This document shows, piece after piece, positions 55,667-64,000 of a stretch of DNA of 64,000 bases (its first letter is position 1; the number at the start of each line of letters is the position of its first letter). The notes beneath the pieces were generated by a model. That model saw nothing but the letters and a program-made list of their open reading frames with translations. It had not been told where the DNA came from and made no database searches. The translations under genes and the position numbers were made by a program. Source of the DNA: Pyrenula massariospora (lineage: Eukaryota; Ascomycota; Eurotiomycetes; Pyrenulales; Pyrenulaceae); the NCBI GenBank assembly GCA_021030905.1, contig JAGFMI010000023.1, forward strand, positions 558,001-622,000, given 5' to 3'.

Positions 55667-56933
55667 GATGAGGCTTGGTTTCGAAGAGGTTGTTCAATGA
55701 GGTGGTCTTCAAATTTTCTGAAAATACGATTGTTGGTTCCTTGGAAAGCTGCGTCGGTCGAGTTCTTATACTCAGGCCCTGCAAAGCCTTTCTTGGTCAT
55801 GCACCTCCCTTTGTCTCGTAAGAAAGCTCGCGAAGGCGAGCAATTGGCCTTGCGTAAGCCTGCATGCTGTTCCTTTCGGCATTTGACATCAACAATCGTA
55901 AAACCTCTCATATCCTCTGCACGCCCTCTTGCTCCTCTTCAGCTGCATAGGTGAGACCCAGCCGCACTGCACGGCCTGGAAGTCGTACAAAAATCCTTTG
56001 GCCCCTGACGAGAACGTTGGTCAGGGTCTCGTGACTGTCAATTAGGCAACCTCTGCCTCAAAGTGTCACTGTGATGCCGAAATTGGACAAGCCGAGAGTC
56101 AGGACAGAGATTGCTGCGAACGAGCATCGACGTGATCAGCAGACGTTCCGGCGGATCAGCCTTGAAGGCAGACTATTGCGATGCAGGCTTACGTCCGATC
56201 GCTTGGCGTTGAGGTTCACACTGCAACGAAATGGGGCGGCAGGGAGATCGATGCTTCTTGACATGTCGCAAATTCCTGGCAAGACTTAGCATTCGATGCT
56301 CTGTCAACCGAACGTAGCCCCACTAACTTAACTATTCTTAGTTACGGGCTGCGTTTGGGATGAAGCGAGGCGGCTGCGGTAGTTAGTGAGAGCGTTAACT
56401 TTGTCTACAATTCAACTCGCGTCCTCCTTTCTTTCTGTAGCAGGTCAAATTTTGAACAGGATGGGGCTCGCTATTTAAAATTCTTTGGTTGGCATCCCGA
56501 ATAACGCACCATTCTTCTATGTTGAAGAATCTGCAGTTGGATTCTTCTATGTCTTCTTCTATTGGCTGACGGCCCTTTTGGCCCCGCCGAATCCCAACGC
56601 TTGTGTCAAAGACTACAGCATCCTACACAGTGTAGCCCTTCTCTGGCTCTACTTCGTTGCGAAAAAGACTTTGGGCAACACCAGTCAATTTTCAAGTTCC
56701 ATTGAGCATGGTAGTCGTTGCCATGGTTCACGCAGTTCATAAGAGCCGCATATGGAGGATTGGAGTATTTTGTTCCAAGAGTTCGCTCACCAAACCATCA
56801 GGCGGGCCGCAGAACTCCTTCGTCTGAAAGATTTCATTTTAGAAAAGCTGTAAGGTGGACTAGAAGCAATTGCTTACATTACTTGATCCTTTGGAGGGTT
56901 TAAAAAGTCTTACCGTCGACATGGGGAGCAAAA
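55667..56933. other. Intergenic
   Basis: The promoter of the RlpA-like gene and 3' flank of the next minus-strand gene. Plus-strand frames at 55697-55954 and 56485-56742 have no support. Confidence 0.5.
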
Positions 56934-58150
56934 TCAGGGAAGGCCAGTTGGAATAGATCTTTTCCTAGCTTCTCCGGAAGTCGCTAACGTCGTCGGGGCA
57001 TCGCAACTATCATCACGCTCCTGGATATCTGATCTCTTTTTCGACTGCCCTGGAAGAGGATTCCATGTGAGATCTGGTAAATCCGGGCGCCTTTCCCCCG
57101 CTATGTACATCCTCACTGTCGGTCTTCGCACTCCCTGAGCGTCTGGTTGTCTGGGGTCATACTGCACAAGGACAGTGCCGTCCCGTGGTCTCTTGGTTGG
57201 GTCCTCGTCATATTTTGCCTCATAAAGTATGTAGTCATGCGGTTGAATTCCAGGAATCAGTTGTGCGAAAACTTGTGCCTTGACCCTATCCAGTGGCCTA
57301 TCATGCCGGACCATTGGAATATCCGCTGAAACCATTGGCGTAACAATGAATATACCAAGAACGTTCGCCGGATCGAACAGTCTCCCCGGACCACAGTACG
57401 GGGCGAGCCCAGGATTGTCTAGTGGGAAAGGTGAGCCGTCAGGCTGCAATAATTATGGAATTGAGAAGCTCGCTTACCATTTCCATCACCATTCATAATG
57501 AAATTCAAAACATCGTTTTGAAAGATTGTCGGGTCTGGGTCTCCGAACCCATAGACATTGCCCTGTGCGTCTGTACGTGGAGTCATGAGAGTAGGAATCT
57601 CCCAGATGTGTGCAGCCCAAATGCCTCCTTGGGCAACCACATAAATAGACGTGCAGCCTTCTTGCTCGTTGACCCCTGTTGCGAAATCTTCATTGGTAAA
57701 CAGGAGCAATTTACTCGAAGATTTGGCGGTTCCTTGTGGCTGCTCCCTATTCTCTACTAAGTCGCCATTGTGGCTTGCCTTTCCCAGCTCATATGTCACG
57801 AAATAATCCGCAGATTCATCTGGAAAGTGCTCTGGTCCGAGGAAAGCTCGTTTCGAAATGGATCGCTTTTTGGGGGGGCATGATATTGGCTGAACGACGG
57901 GTGGCCGGGCTCCCCTTGGATTCCCTGGGCGACATACTACGATAGGAGATGGGACGTCATAATTGCATGTGTCATCTCCATCATCATTCCCACGATCATT
58001 CAGGCCGCGATGATGCGGGAGAGATTGGGTCTCGTCATTTGACGGGGTCCTAGAGGTTAGAGAAGTCGTGAACGGATCATCGAGAATGGACCTCGTAGAT
58101 TTCGAGAGAGTGAGTAGCCAAAAAAGAACAAAGCGGACTAAAAACAGCAT
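56934..58150 (-). CDS. Secreted or membrane-anchored protein of unknown function with dibasic sites
   Basis: Two exons (58150-57478, 57418-56934) give 385 residues; the frame is open to an ATG at 58231, which would add 27 residues. The ATG at 58150 is preferred because it gives a clean signal peptide (MLFLVRFVLFWLLTLSKS). A disordered region carries KKRSISKRA, a possible Kex2 site. The core has EGCTSIYVVAQGGIWAAHIW and, after the 59-bp intron (GTAAGC to CACTAG), NPGLAPYCGPGRLFDPANVL, a Pro/Asp/Arg-rich stretch (DEDPTKRPRDG) and a tail with QSKKRSDI and EARKRSIP. A nearer AG (TTGCAG) would leave a stop, so the second AG is used. The Gly-Cys-Thr / Ala-His-Ile-Trp block recalls a domain common in fungal secreted proteins, but I cannot name it. 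Confidence 0.7.
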
Positions 58151-59957
58151 ATCGGTCGCTATAGCTAAATAATCACAAACCAAGACTAGAACTCGAGAAA
58201 TCTCAGGATAGAGCTGGGTCATTCCGAGCATACCGTCGAAAGGGAAACTTTATTAATACTTCTCTATTCACATACAAGATTGACTGATCCATTGTAACAA
58301 CTGAGGGATAACAGGAAGGATCTAGGGGAACCATATGAGATGACATCTGACTGTTGGATGTGAAAAGGTTTCTGTTTATTTGCTCGGCTTCGGAGATAGT
58401 AATTAACGCACATCAAATTCCACCATCTCCGTCTAATGGGCTCACACAGCAGTGATAATTCATAGGCTGTAGGGTCTCCATTTTGCACTTAATCCGGCAA
58501 TAAAATAGGCTGTGGTTGGTTGGGTGAACAAGGGACACACATACTTCCCTTTGCATAAGGTTGGACCGGTTGGCAAGAAGCATGAAAACAGTCTTCAGCA
58601 TCTGATCAAGGACAAATGAAAGCGTCGCAGGCCCAACATGTCAGCAGAATAATCCTGTGTGGATGACGAGACAGCGAATTTGTCACAGAATGGAACGAAC
58701 CGGAAGGATGCGGATGTGGTTGACAACAGTAAGCTTAAAGAATGCTGCTGCCGCCTCGTTTTTCCGTCCCGGAATCCACGAAAGTAAGGTTCGTGAGCAT
58801 CCATTTGGCTGAATGAGGTAGCATAAGCCCAACTATGTAACCGATCTCGATTACACTTGTGTTGGTGGCTCTGTGGCGTTTATCGGGAAGTGACGAAGTG
58901 GCTGAGAAGCAGACATACTGTACCCTATCAATAGAAGGTCGCCGAACGCAACATCTCCGAAAAATGCCACATTCTCAGTATATCACTTTTTGTTTTTAAT
59001 TGGAGTAACTTTCATGCATTGGACTATTATATGTTGATTGTATTGAAAACGCCCTGGTTCTGGTTCCTAGAAGTGTATTAGTCTAAGTTGGCGTACGGGA
59101 CTCTTGGACGAAGTCAGACCATGTATGGTGGTCCGCACTGATTGTACTCTCCTTGTAATATTGACCTGAATAAGCTTTCATCTTCATGGTCCGTCTGTGA
59201 CTTCAAAAGCCCACCGCTGATGGCATCGTTGATAGATCGCTTTCACCCGCGTCATGGCCACTGGGCAGGAATGTCTCGGACTCAATCACCATGGCATGAC
59301 TAGATATCTGCCAGGGTCCTGTAGCCCCGTAATTATGATATTTAATGCCATGTGGTAAGCAGTAAAACCGTATCTCGTTGGTCAAATTCTTGATAGACTT
59401 CGGTTGTAAAACGCATAATAGATGCGAATGCGCCACAGTATCCTAACGGATAATAATCTCCCTCTTCATCTTCGGGCTTTCTGTGTTGAAAATTGCCTTA
59501 TGCTGCTTGTTGCATCTAGCTATTGGGCTGTAACTTGATCTCGGCACCGTGCTTGAGCCGTGCAAATTTTGATCGTTTTAACAGCTTAAGCTAGGCTGTC
59601 AATCGCGTATTCGGTCACGCCATTCGATGTCTCGTTACTCATTTTCTTCCACGTAGGACGGAGTGAAAACTTTACACTGGCATTCCATGCGTTATTTCCA
59701 GAGCTGCTTCACGGAAAGTGAGGAAAGACGGCCACGGACATCGACTTCTATCATTCCTATTGCGGGCAGTGCTCATCCTGAACGCTATAGCTCTACATGC
59801 GGGCGATTAGGGAGAAGGGCCGAGATATGAAAATACGTCTTTATGCATGATATAGACGTGGGAGAATTAGGTAGTCTTCTGATAATGGCTTAGCTGTTAT
59901 GAAGAACGCATCTCATTTAGTTGATGAGCGATGATTCGGGCCACCGTGCAATTGTAA
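58151..59957. other. Intergenic, AT-rich
   Basis: No frame longer than 77 codons and no motif or RNA gene recognised. Confidence 0.5.
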
Positions 59958-59983
59958 CGACGAAACGAAACGAAGTGAAACGA
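59958..59983 (+). repeat. CGAAA-type tandem repeat
   Basis: About five imperfect copies of CGAAA (CGAAACGAAACGAAGTGAAA). A minor microsatellite in intergenic DNA. Confidence 0.75.
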
Positions 59984-61921
59984 CCAAGATTGCTTGATCT
60001 GGAAGATACTTTAGCAAAGGTCAAAGGGTTCTCAAGTCAGTGACGGAACGGGAATAGAAGAGATGAAAGTTATCATCGCCATAGCCAGCAGCAAGCTGAC
60101 CGGCTCATCATCCCAATCGCTCACTCAAATGAGCTAAGTATGCTCAGAATAGAGCGAAAGTGCGTGTGTCTCTGATTGATGGTGTGGCCCCCTGGCATAA
60201 AACTTAGAGGCAAAGCGTGGACGAGGAAACAAAAGACTCTTCAGCAAAAATTCTTAGAGAATAGAATCGAAATATGACTAAAGTTTTCAGAGCGTGAAGG
60301 TGTCAGGGGGCAAGGCGTCTCCGCGATAACGTAAGAATCCGAGCCTTTTCCGTCCTTTGTTCCCTAGCCGATGAGATGACTGGGTGCTTGTTAGAGGACC
60401 TCTCTCATCTGTAAGCTGTTATTGAAGCACTGAAGCTTTCTGAACACGAGTGTCGGCCACATTTCCAGCAGCAGGTGCTCTTGGAGAAATACCTGTCGAC
60501 AAATGCGTACATGGAGTGTTTAAGGACGGTCGTAGAGATCGTAGGCTGCAGGAAGCGTAGGAGATATATGTGCGATTCCAAGTAATTGATTGAGATATGT
60601 CGTGGCTTTGTTCGTTGAAGTGACAGGCTCGTTTGAGGATGTTCGCAGACCTTATTGTAGTCGCTTTGAAGGGATTGAAAATCTTGTCCGCCAATCGTGC
60701 CCGGTGTTAATAGCTGTTTGCCCAGTGGAGATGAAAAACACGCTCCTGCGACAGTAATAAGGGGTATAATTGAAATGCGTTTGGCAGTTGCCAGAATCTG
60801 TAAAGGAGCCCTCTTTCATAGCGTTGTTAACTCGTGAGCCTGCTGAAACATTACTGCAGTTGTGATCGATGGACGATTTCATGGTGGATCGAAGATGTAA
60901 AATGAGATGATTATGCGCAGCGGTAATAAGGAGTCTCAGGGTCCTTGAATCGATTGACCTAACATGTTGCTTAGCCGATCTGCCCTGTTTGGACGACGGT
61001 GAAGTACTTACCGCTCGCGCGCTCTTCAGCGGCACAGTTCTAACCGTCAAGAACTTCAGCTTACTTCGCCTATGAAGTATCTTGCACGGATGGCTAGAGA
61101 AGTAGGTAAGCGTCGGTCTGATAATGTGGTGCGAACTGAAAAGGCTGCACGGACCATTTTCGATCACAGGCAGCTAAAGAGATTTGCATCTGTTGGAAGG
61201 GATGAAGAGGCAAGGTGGGGGATGTCTCTAGGAGAGGGAAGTCCTTGTTTACAACCGGAGCTTTGGGATGGCCTGTCTTGTGAACATGCAAGGCGACCTC
61301 CAATGTTTGAAGGAGAAGTTGCTTGGTCGGGTTGAACGCGCGAAGACGGGCGTGGAAGGTAGGAGAATATGTAACCTGCAGTATCTGGGACAGGAAGTAT
61401 TCTCTAAAGTCATGCTATTTGTTAGTCGGGTCATGATTGGTGATATCCTGTGTTCTGTCCAGGGCCTTGCCAAGTGTCTTGCGGACGGCGTTGGATGAGG
61501 AGAATTTCCTTCATGAAATCATCACCATTTCCACCAGGACGCACATCCATATCAACGTACCCACACTTTACAGTTCCGAGGCTTCTGCAAGAAGATCTTC
61601 CCACCTCGGTCACATGTCATTCTCGGAACATGCTGCTCCAGGTGCCTATGCGCTGGGTAAGAGTTTTCCATTACCTTCATGTGTGCTAGTTCTACCTTTT
61701 AGGTACATTCATCTCGCATTTCTGCATTCAAATATTGTTCGGCCGTGACATTTATCTGCTTCTAAAGGCCACTGAGACCCGAATTGACCAAGCAAGCATA
61801 TTCCCCTTCGCCCAATCTAACTGCACCTTCGCGTCCGAGGCTTCCTTCTGCCCTGTTCAGCTTATATTCTCTTCTATCTGCTTTTCTGTCGGCTCTCCCC
61901 GCGCCCCCAAGGTGCCCTAAA
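59984..61921. other. Intergenic
   Basis: The longest frame is 171 codons at 60652-61167 minus, rich in Ser, Arg and His, without motif or splice partner. The right end is the promoter of the next gene. Confidence 0.45.
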
Positions 61922-62425
61922 ATGTCACCTTCCAACGACGCTCTGCCAAAATCACTCAAAGAAGCCGCATTGAAAAACCCGACCCTTCTCGGAGACCCCA
62001 TATCCCTCAAGCCTGAAACAACCGAGGACCCCAACCCTGACGACGAATCCAACGCCATATCTTCTCCATCATCGCCATCTGCAAGTGAGGCTGGCGGCCA
62101 GAAAGTGCGAGCCGCCACGGACATGTCAAAGCCTCAAGATACCTATGCTTCGTCGAGCGCGCCTATAATGGCCCCTGCGCCAACAGAAGGGGATACAGTA
62201 GAGCGATCGAACGAAAATGTAGGGCGAAGAGGAGATTCAACGTTGAAAGAGAAAACGAAGAGAACACTAAGAGAAAATCCGACGCTGTTGGGAGATCCGG
62301 TGAGCTTGAAGGCCGAGACCAGCGAAAGAGTACCGACGAAGGATGAGGAAGGGGTGAACGGTGGTGGCGGAGAGCAAGAGGAAGACAGAGAGACAGGAAG
62401 GAAAAAGACGGCATCGAAGTTGTGA
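61922..62425 (+). CDS. Small hydrophilic protein with duplicated NPTLLGDP motif and C-terminal SKL
   Basis: A single exon of 167 residues from ATG 61922. The frame is open a little further upstream, but without an ATG. Two copies of one motif are spaced about 100 residues apart: ALKNPTLLGDPISLKPETTE and LRENPTLLGDPVSLKAETSE. The rest is disordered and rich in Ser, Pro, Glu and Lys. The protein ends in KKTASKL, so the last three residues SKL form a canonical type-1 peroxisomal targeting signal. The motif reminds me of small uncharacterised ascomycete proteins, but I know no function. PTS1 import would place it in peroxisomes; this is an inference from the last three residues only. Confidence 0.75.
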   Translation: MSPSNDALPKSLKEAALKNPTLLGDPISLKPETTEDPNPDDESNAISSPSSPSASEAGGQKVRAATDMSKPQDTYASSSAPIMAPAPTEGDTVERSNENVGRRGDSTLKEKTKRTLRENPTLLGDPVSLKAETSERVPTKDEEGVNGGGGEQEEDRETGRKKTASKL

Positions 62426-64000
62426 GATTGTGGGGGCAAGCTAAATAAGAGGTAGATGAAAAGCGCTTTCTGGCTGATGTCGGGCTGGAGGCCACGTGTG
62501 AGGTCAGATTCGAGCCAAATACTGTCGTTAAGATTTTTCAACTTATTAGATGCTGCACTTGATCAATAGCTGTTTGGTAGCTACTGGTCCTGGCCCAAAG
62601 TAGACAAGCGATTCCATGACGATACAGAGCACCGGCTATCATGTAGACGAGGAACAAATGTTCATCGAGTTGCGATCATCCTATGGACGTGCTTGTTGGT
62701 TAGGATCGATTACCATAGACTATAAGCGCTCTATTCTTGTCATCACGTTAGCGTTTAGAGTAAAGTTTCACCACCGTATGGAGAACAAACGAGGGCATGG
62801 GGCCTGCGTTAGGGTTATCACCGGCTGATACTGCCCATCGTGACCCCTAAAAAGACCTGATGCGGGAGGCTCCATCTAGCCGGAGCCATTCTCAGTGACA
62901 GTATTAGTCTAACTGACGTATATCTCAAATGTAGCAATTTCCTACGCCTGATAACTTTCTCTTCATCCAATTCAGTCAGGTCATCTCCATGCTTTCACGG
63001 ACGTGCTCGTATGTGCTGCGGGAGCTCCGAGCTTGATGCGTAGCGCGTTCGTAAATCTGAACTCATTGCTAGAAGAGGCGATTTTTGTGGTCATGTTGTT
63101 CCCTAGTCCCCCCGAGGTTGGTTACATTCATCTAAATCTGGTAAGGAGCCTGGTTTATTGTTCGCCCGTAGGTGTCTCTGCAGCATCATTCTGCCCATCT
63201 CTTGGAATACTTGAGTGTGGTTGATAGGAGCTGCTATGGTCGGAAAGTTGAATTTCAGGACAGAATTGTCCTCACGGATTGACTGAAGGCTGGGCACGAG
63301 GTTCTTGAGCAGGTAGCGATTATTAAAAACTAGGCTACGCGTAAGCATCTTCGATGAAATCTGCTCGGGTGCCCGCTTACTTTGTCGCCAATGCTTTAGT
63401 TGCGCTGGCGCAGCAGGAATGACGCTCTCAAATTCTTGATGACTGTCCTAGAAAGCTCACACAGTGCCCTGTCAGCACCAAACATTTCGCACTCGCTTTC
63501 AAATGAGTAGAATTGCGTCTGCAGCGACCACCTTTGAGTGCTAAATAGCCGCCACTCGATCTGGTAATGAGATGGATCGAGAAACTAATTTCGCACCAAC
63601 AACGAGAAACTTGACCACTGGTTGTTATTGGAGATATAGCGACTCTAGTAAAACTCTTGGATCATTACAGAGGGAAACGTCCTTTGGCGGTAAAGTGGTG
63701 AAATATTGCGTGTTTACATATTTCCTAATCAGACGCAACCTCGGCAAGTCTCGCTCGCTCGGGTTGATGCACAGCGAGAGACGATGCTGTTGTGGACGCA
63801 AAAAATTATTCTTCAGTAGCTCCTCATCTCGTTGCGCAATTTTGATTCAATCGTAGTATTAACGTGACCAATTTGTCCTCAAGCAGCATCTTGTAGCATC
63901 GATTACTCTTCGCTTGATCCATCGACACCGGAAATGTTTGAGTAGCTGCTTTGGCACTTCTTTGCTGGTGCTTCACCTCATGCAACTCTACCCACATCTA
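62426..64000. other. Right-end intergenic region
   Basis: Frames of at most 94 codons (63572-63856 plus) without motif. A gene entering from the right cannot be excluded near the edge. Confidence 0.45.

Noticed and set aside
60652-61167. A 171-codon minus-strand ORF
   Set aside because: Ser/Arg/His-rich composition, no motif, no nearby in-phase exons.
1-64000. Search for transposons, LTRs, CRISPR arrays and biosynthetic gene clusters
   Set aside because: No transposase, reverse transcriptase, long terminal repeats, spaced repeats, PKS or NRPS domains were seen in any frame; the only repeats are short microsatellites.

Overview
This 64 kb window is nuclear DNA of a filamentous ascomycete (Pezizomycotina); I cannot fix the class. 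The genes are cut by many short introns, mostly 42 to 115 bp, many carrying a CTRAC branch site just before a YAG acceptor. Lineage-typical families include Zn2Cys6 and PHO85-cyclin regulators, a fungal CBM1, a CE16 esterase, an FLC/TRP-like channel and a Helo-like N-terminal domain. No bacterial operons, viral or transposon proteins, rRNA or convincing tRNA were seen. Gene models were built by joining frames at GT-AG (once GC-AG) boundaries that keep conserved motifs in phase.

Layout. 0-8 kb: the 3' end of a Ser-rich gene, a mostly empty 2.6 kb, a small unknown gene and SMC5, a chromosome-maintenance ATPase. 8-24 kb: a run rich in secreted proteins: a lysozyme/transglycosylase-like protein, a type-B carboxylesterase/lipase, a HEXXH metalloprotease, a CREG-like split-barrel protein, a MATE-type transporter, a stand-alone Helo-like protein and a CBM1-CE16 acetylesterase. 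24.7-27.3 kb: a long PHO85-type cyclin. 28-36 kb: sparse; two GNAT acetyltransferases, one of them the chitin-precursor enzyme GNA1. 36.7-39.8 kb: a 999-residue FLC/TRP-like membrane protein. 43.9-46.7 kb: a Zn2Cys6 regulator of the PRO1/RosA/NosA type. 49-53.4 kb: an EutQ-like cupin, an Alr4036-type FMN split-barrel protein and a BPL_N amidotransferase-like secreted protein. 55-58.2 kb: a secreted RlpA-like double-psi beta-barrel protein and an unrecognised secreted or membrane protein with dibasic sites. 61.9 kb: a small hydrophilic protein with a duplicated motif and a C-terminal SKL. The remaining stretches are AT-richer intergenic DNA with short chance ORFs.

Functionally the window mixes housekeeping (SMC5, GNA1, cyclin, FLC channel, developmental regulator) with a secretome that fits a plant-associated or saprotrophic life: plant polysaccharide deacetylation, esterase, protease and cell-wall-active proteins. 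No biosynthetic gene cluster is evident. The strongest leads are the stand-alone Helo-like protein beside the secreted-enzyme run, the SKL-tailed repeat-motif protein, the unrecognised dibasic protein, a GC-AG intron in GNA1, and several small spliced ORFs in apparently empty DNA.
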